This document shows positions 1 through 9,081 of a DNA stretch of 64,000 nt, in pieces (position 1 is the stretch's first letter; each line of letters opens with the position of its first letter). The stretch is from Azonexus sp. (GTDB taxonomy: Bacteria; Pseudomonadota; Gammaproteobacteria; Burkholderiales; Rhodocyclaceae), in contig NZ_JAVBXX010000011.1 of assembly GCF_030824335.1 (NCBI RefSeq), forward strand, positions 62,001 through 126,000, read 5' to 3'. The notes beneath the pieces are model-generated. The model did not search any database, was not told where the DNA came from, and worked only from the letters and a program-made list of their open reading frames with translations. Made by a program: the position numbers and the translations under genes.

Positions 1-1381
1 GCTTGCGAAAGAGGCGCTCGCGCCGGTCAAGCGTGGAAAAGAACTGTTCCGCCTGGGCAATGCTCTCGGAACGCCCCAGGAACAAATAGGATTCAGCGGC
101 CAGGCCGAAATGAAATATCTTGAGTACCTTGCTTTGCAGCGGCGCGTCAAAATAGATCAGCACATTACGACAGGTGACAAGATCCAGTCGCATGAAAGGT
201 GGATCGCTGACCAAATTGTGGCGGGCAAACACGATCATGTCGCGCAATACTTTGCCAGCCTCATAAGTAATCCCGACCTGCTTGAAATAGCGGTCAAGCT
301 GCTCCGGTCCGACTTCGCTCATCGATGCCGCCGGATAAACGCCACGGCGGGCAACATTGAGCGCTTCGTCATCAACATCGGTGGCAAATATCTGCACCCG
401 ATACTGCAGCAACTTGTCGCCCAGCGCATCGGCAAACAGCATGGCCACCGAGTAGGCCTCTTCACCGGTGGCGCAACCGGCCACCCAGGCGCGGATTTCC
501 CCTCCCGACACTTTGCGCGCCACAATATCGCCGATCACCCGGCGCAAAGCGGCAAAGGCTTCGCGGTCACGGAAGAACGCAGTCACTGAAATAAGGATGT
601 CGCGGGCCAGCAATTCCAGCTCTTCGGGATGGCCTTCTACCCAGCGCAGGTATGCCGCCAGGTCCTCGCCTCCAGTCGCGAACTGGCGACGACGAATGCG
701 CCGCATCAGGGTGCCAACCTTGTAACCGGAAAAATCGAACTGCAAGCGGTCGCGCAGGCTGACCAGCAGGCTCTGCAGCAAGTCGGGCGGCGCCTCGGCC
801 TCGCTGCCCGCAGCCGGCAATTCGAGCAAACGCGGAATTTTGGCGGCGATTTCTTCCGGCGTGAGGATATGGTCGACAACGCCAGCCTCAATCGCAGCGC
901 GCGGCATGCCGTCGTATTTCGCACTATCCGGGCGCTGCACCAACGTGAAGCCGCCTGCCGCCTGGATGGCCCGCAAACCGGCGACGCCATCCGAACCGGT
1001 ACCGGAGAGAACGATGCCAATGGCGGCATCGCCTTCTTCAGCCGCCAGCGATATCAGGAACTGGTTGATCGACGGCTTGGGCACCACCTCGGGCGCCGCC
1101 ATCGCCAGAGAGAAGCGTCCCTCACGAATCAAGGCATTCGAATTAGCGGGGACCACATAGATTACGCCAGCCTCAGGACGATCCCCTTGCTCCATCTCTT
1201 TGACATGCAGAGAGGTTTCACGCCCGAGAATTTCGACCATCATGCTGCGATAACTTGGCGACAGATGCTGCAAAACAACATAGGCGCAAGGCAAGTCCGG
1301 CTTCAAACGGGCAATCAGTTGCGTAATCGCCTCCAACCCCCCCGCTGACGCACCGATACCGGCAATCGCTACATTGCCCAT
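1..1381 (-). CDS. CheB-CheR fusion (methylesterase/methyltransferase), 3' part cut by the window
   Basis: Reading back from ATG at 1381 gives an open frame to base 1 (460 codons), so the C-terminus lies outside the window. Residues 1-190 are a CheB methylesterase domain: nucleophile Ser12 in GIGASAGGLEA, His39 in LQHLSP and Asp131 in SGTGSDG form the expected triad. From about residue 200 comes a CheR domain: the N-terminal helical part with FSGYKVGTLMRRIRRR, then the SAM-binding motif WVAGCATGEEAYS. No receiver domain precedes CheB. In such fusions PAS and kinase modules often follow CheR, which cannot be seen here. Likely role: adaptation or sensory control of a chemosensory-like pathway; the partner is unknown. 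Confidence 0.9.
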   Translation of the reverse strand, partial: MGNVAIAGIGASAGGLEAITQLIARLKPDLPCAYVVLQHLSPSYRSMMVEILGRETSLHVKEMEQGDRPEAGVIYVVPANSNALIREGRFSLAMAAPEVVPKPSINQFLISLAAEEGDAAIGIVLSGTGSDGVAGLRAIQAAGGFTLVQRPDSAKYDGMPRAAIEAGVVDHILTPEEIAAKIPRLLELPAAGSEAEAPPDLLQSLLVSLRDRLQFDFSGYKVGTLMRRIRRRQFATGGEDLAAYLRWVEGHPEELELLARDILISVTAFFRDREAFAALRRVIGDIVARKVSGGEIRAWVAGCATGEEAYSVAMLFADALGDKLLQYRVQIFATDVDDEALNVARRGVYPAASMSEVGPEQLDRYFKQVGITYEAGKVLRDMIVFARHNLVSDPPFMRLDLVTCRNVLIYFDAPLQSKVLKIFHFGLAAESYLFLGRSESIAQAEQFFSTLDRRERLFRK

Positions 1382-1437
1382 GTGGACTCTCCCTGTTTTC
1401 GACGTATCGTATCAAAGGTACTGATATTACCTTCGGC

Positions 1438-2325
1438 TTAGAGAGAAATTCCCTTCGGCGGCTGTCGCATCGCCAAAATTTCGTTGACCATCAACGCCAT
1501 AAGAACCAATCCGCCGCCGCCAAGCACACTGGCCGACGGCTGCTCTCCCGCTCCCAGCCAGGCCCAGGCGACGCCGAAAATCACTTCAAGCAACGCCAGC
1601 AGCGCAATTTCCGGTGCTGGCAAAATGCGCGTCAAGCGGACCACCAGCAAACACGGAATGGCCAGTTGCACGACGCCGAGCAAAGCCAGCAGGCCGAGAT
1701 CATGGGCTGTCGCCTGCAGCGGCAGGGCCAGCGGCAAGGTACATGCCGCCGACAACACGGCACCGATCAACACCGCCGGCAGCATGTCCGGCCCGGCCTC
1801 GGCAGCCTGCCCAGTTTTTTGCAGCAAAGTCCAGTTGACCGCAGCCGCCAGCGGGACCGCACAAGCCACCAGCGAACCGAGCAGTTGACCGCCATTGCCG
1901 GCTTCGGCGCCAAACATCCAGGCGATGCCCAGGCCGGCGACGACAATCGCCACCCAGGTGCGCAATGGCAAATCCTGACGCAGGAAGAAACGGGAGAACA
2001 GTGCCGTGACCATCGGCCCGATGGCCATCGTCACCAGCACCATCGCGACACTGGTCATCGTGATCGCCAGCATGAAGGCGGTGAACATCACCGCCCAGCA
2101 CAGGCCGGAGATCCAGACGATACGCGGTGCGTGTATCAAGCCGGACCATAGGCCCGACCCGCGCAGCAGCGTCAGGCCGATAGCGAGAGCCAGGGCATTG
2201 AAGGCGCTGCGCCAGAAATTGACTTCAAAGCCCTGCGCCGCTTCCAGATGACGCGCCACCACGCCAGCGATGCTCCACAGGAGCGTCACCAGCACCATCA
2301 GCGCAACGGCGCAACGATGCGTCAT
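1438..2325 (-). CDS. EamA/DMT-family permease
   Basis: The 295-residue protein has about ten hydrophobic segments arranged as two similar halves, as in drug/metabolite transporters of the EamA family. It begins MTHRCAVALMVLVTLLWSIAG, with the first membrane helix carrying the usual LLWS start. An upstream in-frame start at 2385 would run into rlmB. The ATG at 2325 is preferred because it follows the rlmB stop by 4 bp, which suggests co-transcription with rlmB and rnr. The substrate cannot be told from sequence; members export amino acids, purines or other small metabolites. Confidence 0.85.
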   Translation of the reverse strand: MTHRCAVALMVLVTLLWSIAGVVARHLEAAQGFEVNFWRSAFNALALAIGLTLLRGSGLWSGLIHAPRIVWISGLCWAVMFTAFMLAITMTSVAMVLVTMAIGPMVTALFSRFFLRQDLPLRTWVAIVVAGLGIAWMFGAEAGNGGQLLGSLVACAVPLAAAVNWTLLQKTGQAAEAGPDMLPAVLIGAVLSAACTLPLALPLQATAHDLGLLALLGVVQLAIPCLLVVRLTRILPAPEIALLALLEVIFGVAWAWLGAGEQPSASVLGGGGLVLMALMVNEILAMRQPPKGISL

Positions 2326-2329
2326 GCGC

Positions 2330-3061
2330 TCAGGAAAGGCGGCGGCGCGCTTCGAACAGGCAGACACCGGCGGCGACCGAGACATTCAGGCTCTCGACGC
2401 TGCCGTGCATGGGGATACTGACCAACTGATCGCAGGTTTCGCGGGTCAGGCGACGCATGCCCTCGCCTTCGGCGCCCATGACCCAGGCCGTAGCCTGCGG
2501 CCAGGTCGCGGCGTAAAGATCCTTTTCGGCTTCGCCGGCCGTACCGACCACCCAGATATCGCGTTCCTTCAGCTCGCGCAGGGTCCGCGCCAGATTGGTC
2601 ACCATCACGTAGGGCACGGTTTCGGCCGCGCCACACGCGGTTTTGACCGCCACATCGTTGAGTCCGGCAGCCTTGTCCTTGGGTGCGATCACCGCATGCA
2701 CGCCGGCTGCATCGGCGACACGCAGGCAGGCGCCGAGATTGCGCGGATCGGTCACGCCATCGAGTACGAGCAGGAAGGCCGGCTCCTCCAGCGTATCCAG
2801 CACATCATCGAGGTGGGCCAGCTTGCGCCCGCCTTCGATGCGCGCCACCACGCCCTGGTGCCGGCCGCCACCCGCCAGATCGTCGAGCCGCTTGCTGTCG
2901 GCGAGGATGAATTTCACCCCCTGCAGTTCAGCATGCTTCAACAGATCACGCGCCCGCGCATCCTGGCGGTCGGCGTCGATCAGGATTTCCTTGACCGATT
3001 CCGGGTCCTGACGCAGTTTTGCGGTGATTGCGTGAAAGCCGTAGATCAGGCGAGAGGACAT
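2330..3061 (-). CDS. rlmB: 23S rRNA (guanosine-2'-O-)-methyltransferase RlmB
   Basis: This 243-residue SpoU-family enzyme methylates the 2'-O of G2251 in the 23S rRNA P loop. An N-terminal substrate-binding domain (residues 1-75) is followed by the SPOUT knot. Visible motifs are [15 protein letters not shown] (motif 1, catalytic Asn/Arg), [13 protein letters not shown] (motif 2) and [17 protein letters not shown] (motif 3). Length is typical of the family. It lies 67 bp downstream of rnr on the same strand; rnr-rlmB adjacency is common in proteobacteria. The start GTCCTCTCGCC region begins [11 protein letters not shown], as in homologues. Confidence 0.95.
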   Translation of the reverse strand: MSSRLIYGFHAITAKLRQDPESVKEILIDADRQDARARDLLKHAELQGVKFILADSKRLDDLAGGGRHQGVVARIEGGRKLAHLDDVLDTLEEPAFLLVLDGVTDPRNLGACLRVADAAGVHAVIAPKDKAAGLNDVAVKTACGAAETVPYVMVTNLARTLRELKERDIWVVGTAGEAEKDLYAATWPQATAWVMGAEGEGMRRLTRETCDQLVSIPMHGSVESLNVSVAAGVCLFEARRRLS

Positions 3062-3107
3062 GGCAGATTCCAGTTTTCGGGGAGGCGGATTTTAACGCAG
3101 AGCGGCA

Positions 3108-3133
3108 GTTGACCGCAGAATCCTGCGGTCAAC
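3108..3133. repeat. Perfect 11-bp inverted repeat at the rnr stop codon
   Basis: GTTGACCGCAG at 3108-3118 and its exact complement at 3123-3133 are separated by AATC. The right arm contains the rnr stop codon (3129-3131, minus strand). No T-run follows on either side, so it is not a standard intrinsic terminator, although it could act as a 3'-end stabiliser in the rnr-rlmB mRNA. Both arms are copies of a 10-mer that recurs across the window. Confidence 0.8.
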
Positions 3134-5645
3134 GCTTGCTCCGGGTGGATTTTGCCGAGGCCGGCGCCTGACTGGCACTACGCTTGCCAGCCGGTTTGCT
3201 GGCTGGTTTGCCCACCGGCTTGCTCACTGTTTTGGCTGCCGGTTTCTTGGCCGTCGTCTTCGCAGTGGATTTTGCAGCCGGCTTAGCGACCGATTTGGCG
3301 GCAGGTTTGCTGGCAGATTTAGCCGCCGGTTTGGCCCGCGGTTTCTCCGCAGCCTTGAGCACAACCGTGGCGACAGTCCGGCTAACCGCCTTGACTGCCG
3401 ACTTTCCCGTCCGGCCAGCACCAGCGCCCTTGGCAGCAGTCGCCGACTTGCCGTACCCACCAGCGTGCTCGTCGCGCACCAGCACGAAATCAATCTTGTT
3501 CGATTCAAGATCGGCACGTACCAGCTTGACCCGCACCCGGTCGCCGAGCCTGAAGCGTTCACCGGTCCGTTCGCCCAGCATCTGATGCTTGACGTTATCA
3601 AACTGGAAATAGTCCTTGCCCAGTTCGGAAACATGGACCAGGCCTTCGACATAGACAGTATCGAGGGCGACGAAAATGCCAAAGGCCGTGACCGAGGAAA
3701 TGGTGCCATCGAACACTTCGCCGATGCGCTCCTTCATGAAGAAGGTCTTCAACCAGTTTTCAACATCGCGGGTCGCTTCGTCAGCACGCCGCTCGGTGGC
3801 CGAACATTGCAGGCCGATATCGTCCCACGGCCGTACCGGCTCGTATTTTTCGCCGGCCAGCACCGCCTTGATGGCGCGATGCACCAGCAGGTCGGGATAA
3901 CGCCGGATCGGCGAGGTGAAGTGCGTGTAATGCTCGTAGGCCAGACCGAAATGGCCAACGTTGTCCGGGCTGTACATGGCCTGTTTGAGCGAACGCAGCA
4001 TCACCGTCTGCAGCAACTGGAAATCCGGACGCTGCTTGATCTGCTCGAGCAGGATCGAATAGTCCTTGGCCCGCGGATCTTCGCCGCCCCCGAGCGCCAG
4101 ACCGAATTCACCAAGGAAGGCGCGCAGGTTTTTCAGCTTGTCGTCGGACGGCGCCGCATGGACGCGGTACAGACAGACCTGTTTGTGCTCGGCCAGGAAA
4201 TCGGAAGCGCAGACGTTAGCCGCCAACATGCACTCTTCGATGATCCGGTGTGCATCGTTGCGCACGACCGGCACGATGTTCTCGATCTTGCCCTGATCAT
4301 TGAACAGCATCTGCGTCTCGGTCGTCTCGAAATCGATTGCCCCGCGCTGACCGCGTGCCTTGTGCAGCGCCGCGTACAGTTTGTACAAATCCTGCACCTG
4401 CGGCAGAACATTGCGGTCGACGTCGTTATCCGGCGTTTTTTCACCGGACAACCAGGACCAGACCTTGTTGTAGGTCAACCGGGCGTGCGAACGGAATACC
4501 GCCGGATAGAAGCGGTATTTGCCGATCTTGCCGGCCGCACTGATCGACATGTCGCAAACCATGGCCAGACGCTCGACATCCGGATTCAGCGAACAGATAC
4601 CGTTGGACAGCTTTTCCGGCAGCATGGGAATGACCCGGCGCGGGAAATAAACCGAATTGCCGCGCTCCAGCGCTTCCTTGTCGAGTGCCATGCCGGGTTG
4701 CACGTAATGCGACACATCGGCAATCGCCACGACAAGTCGCCAGCCCCGCCCCTGCTTCTCGCAGAAAACGGCATCATCAAAGTCACGAGCCGTTTCGCCG
4801 TCGATGGTGACCAGCGGCAAGTTGCGCAAATCCTCACGCCCCTTGTGGTCGAGCTTGCGCACCTTGTCCGGCATCTTCTTGTTTTCTTCCAGCGCGGCGC
4901 GGGAAAACTCGAACGGCAAATCGTGCTTACGCAAGGCAATTTCGATTTCCATCCCGGGATCGGCGTAGTTGCCGAGCACCTCGATGATCCGGCCGATCGG
5001 CTGGGAAAACTTGCTCGGCTGCTCGATAATCTCGACCATCACGACCTGACCGGACTCTGGCTTGAACTTCGCCTTTTTCTCCGGCGGCACCAGCACATCC
5101 TGCGAAATCCGCTTGTTTTCCGGGGCCACGATGACCACACCGTGCTCGACGAATACCCGGCCGACCAATCGGGTATTCACCCGCTCGGTTACTTCGACAA
5201 TACTGCCCTCCGGCCGCCCCTTGCGGTCGACGCCGGAAACTCGCACCAAAGCCCGGTCGCCGTGCAGCACCTTGCCCATCTGGCGCTGGTCGAGAAAAAT
5301 ATCGGCACTGCCATCATCCGGCACCAGGAATCCGTAACCATCCTGATGTCCCTGAATCCGCCCCAAGGTCAGACTGGCCCGCTCAGGCAGAATGTAATCG
5401 CCCTTGCGATTGCGCAACGCCTGCCCCTCGCGCTCCATGGCGCCCAGCCGGCGCTGGAACATCTCGCGTTCGCTGTTGGCGATATCGAGGATCGTCGTCA
5501 GATCATCGAAAGACAAGGGGCGCCCTTCATCGGCCAGAGTCTGCGAAATATATTCGCGGGAAGGCAACGGAAACTCGTAGCGCTTGCTCTCACGCTCGAA
5601 AAATGGATCGGCCCGGCGAATCTTTGACAGTTTTTTTCTTGACAT
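3129..5645 (-). CDS. rnr: Ribonuclease R
   Basis: This 838-residue 3'-5' exoribonuclease of the RNase II/R family degrades structured RNA and takes part in rRNA and tmRNA-linked decay. Order of parts: N-terminal winged-helix region, cold-shock domains with LGRIQGHQDGYGFLVPDD, the RNB catalytic domain with ETARDFDDAVFCE (metal-binding Asp cluster) and HFTSPIRRYPDLLVHRAI, an S1 domain (FDGTISSVTAFGIFVALD), and a tail of about 90 residues built of repeated Lys-Ala-Pro units (AKPAAKS type). The basic tail is usual in RNase R but long here. The start codon lies within the -35 element of the divergent tRNA-Leu promoter. Confidence 0.97.
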   Translation of the reverse strand: MSRKKLSKIRRADPFFERESKRYEFPLPSREYISQTLADEGRPLSFDDLTTILDIANSEREMFQRRLGAMEREGQALRNRKGDYILPERASLTLGRIQGHQDGYGFLVPDDGSADIFLDQRQMGKVLHGDRALVRVSGVDRKGRPEGSIVEVTERVNTRLVGRVFVEHGVVIVAPENKRISQDVLVPPEKKAKFKPESGQVVMVEIIEQPSKFSQPIGRIIEVLGNYADPGMEIEIALRKHDLPFEFSRAALEENKKMPDKVRKLDHKGREDLRNLPLVTIDGETARDFDDAVFCEKQGRGWRLVVAIADVSHYVQPGMALDKEALERGNSVYFPRRVIPMLPEKLSNGICSLNPDVERLAMVCDMSISAAGKIGKYRFYPAVFRSHARLTYNKVWSWLSGEKTPDNDVDRNVLPQVQDLYKLYAALHKARGQRGAIDFETTETQMLFNDQGKIENIVPVVRNDAHRIIEECMLAANVCASDFLAEHKQVCLYRVHAAPSDDKLKNLRAFLGEFGLALGGGEDPRAKDYSILLEQIKQRPDFQLLQTVMLRSLKQAMYSPDNVGHFGLAYEHYTHFTSPIRRYPDLLVHRAIKAVLAGEKYEPVRPWDDIGLQCSATERRADEATRDVENWLKTFFMKERIGEVFDGTISSVTAFGIFVALDTVYVEGLVHVSELGKDYFQFDNVKHQMLGERTGERFRLGDRVRVKLVRADLESNKIDFVLVRDEHAGGYGKSATAAKGAGAGRTGKSAVKAVSRTVATVVLKAAEKPRAKPAAKSASKPAAKSVAKPAAKSTAKTTAKKPAAKTVSKPVGKPASKPAGKRSASQAPASAKSTRSKR

Positions 5646-5666
5646 CTTTTATTCTTTCTCTATAAT
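5639..5666 (+). promoter_or_regulatory. Sigma-70 promoter of tRNA-Leu
   Basis: TTGACA (5639-5644) and TATAAT (5661-5666) are both perfect consensus hexamers, 16 bp apart, and lie 19 bp upstream of the tRNA. The -35 hexamer overlaps the divergent rnr start codon (5643-5645), so transcription of the tRNA and translation start of rnr share the same bases. Confidence 0.9.
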
Positions 5667-5685
5667 GACGGCTCTTCGCACCTGT

Positions 5686-5770
<85 letters not shown>

Positions 5771-5781
5771 GCGATTTTGAT

Positions 5782-5810
5782 AAAGGTCTTGCTCTGGCAA
5801 GGCCTTTTTT
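5782..5810 (+). terminator. Intrinsic terminator after tRNA-Leu
   Basis: AAAGGTCTTGC (5782-5792) pairs with GCAAGGCCTTT (5797-5807), including one G-U pair, around a TCTG loop, and runs into six T residues. It lies 11 bp after the tRNA end. Confidence 0.88.
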
Positions 5811-5886
5811 CATTTCCGATGCCATGCATCAACGGCACAAATTGTCTCACAGGCATCACCTTCCCAAACTTAACAATTGCTAACAC

Positions 5887-5911
5887 TTGCTTGCAGTATT
5901 GCTGCAAGCAA
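5887..5911. repeat. Perfect 10-bp inverted repeat upstream of the interrupted gene
   Basis: TTGCTTGCAG (5887-5896) and CTGCAAGCAA (5902-5911) are exact complements around TATTG. The repeat lies 51 bp before the ATG at 5963. It may be an operator or a hairpin in the 5' untranslated region; no T-run follows, so a terminator is unlikely. Confidence 0.6.
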
Positions 5912-5962
5912 CTGGCTATTTTGACTGCGCAACATTTTACTTCTGCGAGGTTAAACATAGTC

Positions 5963-6346
5963 ATGAACAAGATCGTCAGCATCCTGCTCGCCACCAGTCT
6001 GGCCATCGGCCTGACCGGCAACGCCAGCGCCGGATCGGATCAGCGCGACTGGCACGACCATCGTCCATCGCATAGCCAAAGGTATGACCAAGACCAGCAC
6101 ACGCCAAGAGGCGAACGACACCGCGGACGGGACTGGATCGCCCCCGCTGCAATCATCGCACTAGGCGGCCTAGCCATCGGAACAGCGCTTCACTACTCCC
6201 GTACGCCCCCACCAGCGCCCGCGTATATCTACGAAGCGCCACCAGCACCAGCGGCTAGCCAGTAGTATTTCTGCGGCTCTTCCGGACAGTATTACCCCTA
6301 CACGCCTGCCTGCCCGGAAGGCTGGCAGGCGGTACCGCCTCACTGA
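5963..6346 (+). pseudogene. Small exported protein with YYPY/CPxGW C-terminal motif, interrupted by in-frame TAG
   Basis: ATG at 5963 opens a 100-codon frame ending in TAG at 6263-6265. It encodes a signal peptide (MNKIVSILLATSLAIGLTG, cut near ASA), a His/Arg-rich stretch, one hydrophobic segment (AAIIALGGLAIGTALHY) and a Pro/Ala-rich linker. Directly after the TAG the same frame stays open for 26 codons, reading YFCGSSGQYYPYTPACPEGW and ending in a TGA at 6344-6346. That tail is the conserved C-terminal signature of this type of small proteobacterial envelope protein (Tyr-Cys, YYPY, Cys-Pro-x-Gly-Trp). A single nonsense change therefore removes the most conserved part. Alternatives are amber suppression or a sequencing error. 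Confidence 0.8.
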
Positions 6347-6376
6347 AAACTCGCTTGAGCAACAGTACGAATATAA

Positions 6377-6400
6377 ACGGGCCAAGCGGCCCGTTTTTTT
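6377..6400. terminator. Bidirectional intrinsic terminator between the interrupted gene and purA
   Basis: AACGGGCC (6377-6384) and GGCCCGTT (6389-6396) form an 8-bp stem with loop AAGC, followed by a T-run on the plus strand. It lies 30 bp after the restored-frame TGA and 24 bp past the purA stop codon, between convergent genes. On the minus strand the stem is followed by only a short T/A-rich tract, so it is stronger in the plus direction. Confidence 0.8.
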
Positions 6401-6423
6401 CTTCGCCAATCCGCCAGAAAGTA

Positions 6424-7731
6424 TTAATTGAACGGATGCTGCTTGAGAATGGTTTCGTCGCGCTCAGGCCCGGTCGACACGATGGCGACAGGCACCTCAC
6501 ACAACACTTCCAGGCGATTCAGATAGGCTTGCGCAGCCGCCGGCAAATCATCCCAGCGCTTGACACCAAAGGTGGTATCGCTCCAACCCGGCATGGTTTC
6601 GTAAATCGGCTCGCAACGTGCCACATCATCGGCACCAATCGGCAGCAAATCGACGACCTTGCCATCAAGATGATATCCCGTACAGATCTTGATTTCCGGC
6701 AGGCCATCCAGTACGTCGAGTTTGGTGATGCACAGCCCGGTCAGCCCGTTGATACGTGCAGAACGACGCAGCAAGGCAGCATCAAACCAGCCACAACGCC
6801 GCTTGCGTCCGGTCACCGTACCGAATTCCTTGCCAACGCTGAACATCTGATGCCCCGGCGTACCTTCGGTATCAATGTCCAACTCGCTCGGGAATGGGCC
6901 ACCGCCAACCCGCGTGCAATAAGCCTTGGTAATACCAAGAACATAATGCAGCATACCCGGTCCAACACCAGCGCCTGCCGCAGCCTGTCCGGAAACACAG
7001 TTCGAGGAGGTGACGAAGGGATAGGTACCGTGGTCGATATCGAGCAAGGTGCCTTGGGCGCCCTCGAACAGCATGTTTTTCCCAGCCTTGTTGGCTTCGT
7101 AGAGCGCCGCCGAAACATCGACCACCATCGGACGGATGATTTCGGCGTCAGCCATAGCCTGGTCGTAAACGGTCTGAAAATCGACCGCCGGTGCTTTGAA
7201 ATACTGGGTCAGAACGAAGTTGTGGTATTCCAGCACTTCTTTCAGTTTCTCGGCAAAACGCTCCGGGTGGAACAGGTCATAGACCCGCAGCCCACGCCGG
7301 GAAACCTTGTCCTCGTAGGTCGGACCGATGCCCTTGCCGGTCGTGCCGATCTTCTTGTCACCTGCCTTGGCGGCTTCACGTGCCTGATCGATCGCCGAGT
7401 GATACGGCAGAATCAGCGGGCATCCCGGGCTGATTTTCAGGCGCGAACGCACATCGATGCCGCCCTTTTCCAGCTCGGCGATTTCAGAAATCAGGTGATG
7501 AATATCCAGTACGACACCGTTGCCGATATAACAATCGACGCCAGCCCGCACGATGCCCGAAGGCACCAAGTTAAGTTTGTATACCTGCTCGCCGACAACC
7601 AGCGTATGACCGGCGTTATGACCACCCTGGAAACGGACGACGCCGCTCGCATGATCGGTCAGCCAGTCGACAATTTTTCCCTTCCCTTCGTCGCCCCACT
7701 GGGTCCCCACGACGATGACATTCTTGGCCAT
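6424..7731 (-). CDS. purA: Adenylosuccinate synthetase
   Basis: This 435-residue enzyme makes adenylosuccinate from IMP, aspartate and GTP, the first step committed to AMP. The N-terminus carries the P-loop-like GDEGKGK with catalytic Asp14, and GGHNAGHTL with catalytic His42. Further motifs are [13 protein letters not shown] and the GTP-specificity segment [10 protein letters not shown]. Length is typical. It is the last gene of the long hfq-hfl-hisZ-purA run, with only 3 bp between the purA start and the hisZ stop. Preceded by an AGAGGA ribosome-binding site inside the end of hisZ. Confidence 0.98.
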   Translation of the reverse strand: MAKNVIVVGTQWGDEGKGKIVDWLTDHASGVVRFQGGHNAGHTLVVGEQVYKLNLVPSGIVRAGVDCYIGNGVVLDIHHLISEIAELEKGGIDVRSRLKISPGCPLILPYHSAIDQAREAAKAGDKKIGTTGKGIGPTYEDKVSRRGLRVYDLFHPERFAEKLKEVLEYHNFVLTQYFKAPAVDFQTVYDQAMADAEIIRPMVVDVSAALYEANKAGKNMLFEGAQGTLLDIDHGTYPFVTSSNCVSGQAAAGAGVGPGMLHYVLGITKAYCTRVGGGPFPSELDIDTEGTPGHQMFSVGKEFGTVTGRKRRCGWFDAALLRRSARINGLTGLCITKLDVLDGLPEIKICTGYHLDGKVVDLLPIGADDVARCEPIYETMPGWSDTTFGVKRWDDLPAAAQAYLNRLEVLCEVPVAIVSTGPERDETILKQHPFN

Positions 7732-7734
7732 TTT

Positions 7735-8889
7735 TTAATCCTCTTGTATTGCTTCAATAATCCAGTGCCCACCCACCAGCACCAGTTTGCGATCACAAAC
7801 CGGTCCTTCACAAGCAGTTTCACCCGGCAACTGTTCGACAACGACTTCGCCACGTTCACGCAAAGCCGCGATATGCGCCACCAAGCGCTGATCGGTACCT
7901 GAATACGGCGCGAGAATCCCCTGCGTCAATTTGCCAACTGGCGCCAAATGCGCCACTTCGCGCAAATCCAGGGAGAAACCCGTTGCCGGACGGGCCCGAC
8001 CGAAAGCTTCACCCGCGCCATCATAGCGCCCACCCAGCGCAATTGCCGCCGGATACCCTGGGCAATAAGCAGCAAAAACAATCCCGTTGTGATAATGATA
8101 GCCACGCAAATCGGCCAGATCGATCGAGAACGGCAACTCGGCGGCACTGGAAACCAGATGCTGCAACTGCTCAAGCGCACGGGTAATTTCCGGCAAGTCA
8201 GGCAACACACTGAGCGCAAGTTCAAGCACTTCCGGGCCGCCATAAAGCTTGGGCAACGCCAACAACGCCTCGCGATAGGGTGATGCGAGGTGCCCGGTTA
8301 CCAATGCCAAACCCGGAACATCCTTATCGCGCAGCAGTTGGAGCAATTCATTTTCGGCATCGTTGGGCAAACCGGCGGCTTCAACAAGCGCACGAAAAAT
8401 ACCAACGTGCCCTAGATCAATGCGTGCCAACGGCAACTTGATTTGCTCAAAAGCACCAGCCATCAAGCGCACGATTTCGAGATCTGCTTCAACCCCGGCA
8501 TAGCCATATAGCTCGGCACCAAGCTGAACTTGCTCACGACCGGCTGAAACGTTCGCCGGCAAAGTGTGCAAGACGCTTCCGCAATAACAGAGTCGGGTCA
8601 CCCCCTGATGATTCAGCAAGTGCGCATCGATACGCGCTGCTTGCGGCGTCATGTCGGCCCGCACCCCCATCGTCCGACCGGAAAGCTGATCGACCAGCTT
8701 GAAAGTCCGCAGATTCAAATCCTGTCCGGCACCGGTCAACAAGGATTCAAGATACTCCAGCAGCGGCGGCATGACGTATTCGAAACCACGCACGCGGAAG
8801 TAATCAAGTAGCGTACGACGCTGGTTTTCGATGCGTGCCGCTTCGGGCGGCAAGGCATCGGCAATATATTCGGGCAGCAGCCAGTTCAT
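7735..8889 (-). CDS. hisZ: ATP phosphoribosyltransferase regulatory subunit HisZ
   Basis: The 384-residue protein resembles class II aminoacyl-tRNA synthetases (histidyl-type) but lacks the tRNA-binding C-terminus, as HisZ does. It is the regulatory partner of short-form HisG in the first step of histidine synthesis. Recognisable parts are [19 protein letters not shown], the motif-2-like [20 protein letters not shown] and [15 protein letters not shown]. The frame could start at 8994, but ATG at 8889 overlaps the upstream DUF2065 stop (ATGA) and gives the usual [17 protein letters not shown] start. hisG is not in the window. Confidence 0.95.
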   Translation of the reverse strand: MNWLLPEYIADALPPEAARIENQRRTLLDYFRVRGFEYVMPPLLEYLESLLTGAGQDLNLRTFKLVDQLSGRTMGVRADMTPQAARIDAHLLNHQGVTRLCYCGSVLHTLPANVSAGREQVQLGAELYGYAGVEADLEIVRLMAGAFEQIKLPLARIDLGHVGIFRALVEAAGLPNDAENELLQLLRDKDVPGLALVTGHLASPYREALLALPKLYGGPEVLELALSVLPDLPEITRALEQLQHLVSSAAELPFSIDLADLRGYHYHNGIVFAAYCPGYPAAIALGGRYDGAGEAFGRARPATGFSLDLREVAHLAPVGKLTQGILAPYSGTDQRLVAHIAALRERGEVVVEQLPGETACEGPVCDRKLVLVGGHWIIEAIQED

Positions 8890-9071
8890 GAGAAAAGCAT
8901 CAGCAATATGAGTCCGATCAACATGGAGGTCAATCCGATAAAACGGATTTGACCATCCGACAGCTGGATCAGACGTCGAAAGGTTTCCCGCCAAGCCGCC
9001 GGAGCGATGAAGGGCATGGCGCCTTCGAGCAGCAACATCAGCGCGAAGGCGAGCAAGATTGTAGAAGTCAT
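8886..9071 (-). CDS. DUF2065 small membrane protein
   Basis: The 61-residue protein has two hydrophobic segments, residues 1-20 ([20 protein letters not shown]) and 42-60, joined by a short basic loop. This is the pattern of the DUF2065/YjeT family, which sits between hflC and hisZ or purA in many proteobacteria. Function is unknown. It overlaps hisZ by 4 bp (ATGA) and follows hflC by 10 bp, so it is surely in the same operon. A role alongside the HflKC membrane complex is only suggested by position. Confidence 0.9.
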   Translation of the reverse strand: MTSTILLAFALMLLLEGAMPFIAPAAWRETFRRLIQLSDGQIRFIGLTSMLIGLILLMLFS

Positions 9072-9081
9072 CGGATCCTGC

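Noticed and set aside
3184..3450. Lys/Ala/Pro repeats in the RNase R tail as a mobile or phase-variable repeat
   Set aside because: Codons vary between repeat units and the basic tail is normal for RNase R, so slippage is unlikely.
3465..5627. Open frame of 720 codons on the plus strand opposite rnr
   Set aside because: It is a codon-bias shadow of rnr; its translation has no domain signal and rnr shows full catalytic motifs.
6355..7902. Open frame of 515 codons opposite purA
   Set aside because: purA is unmistakable on the other strand.
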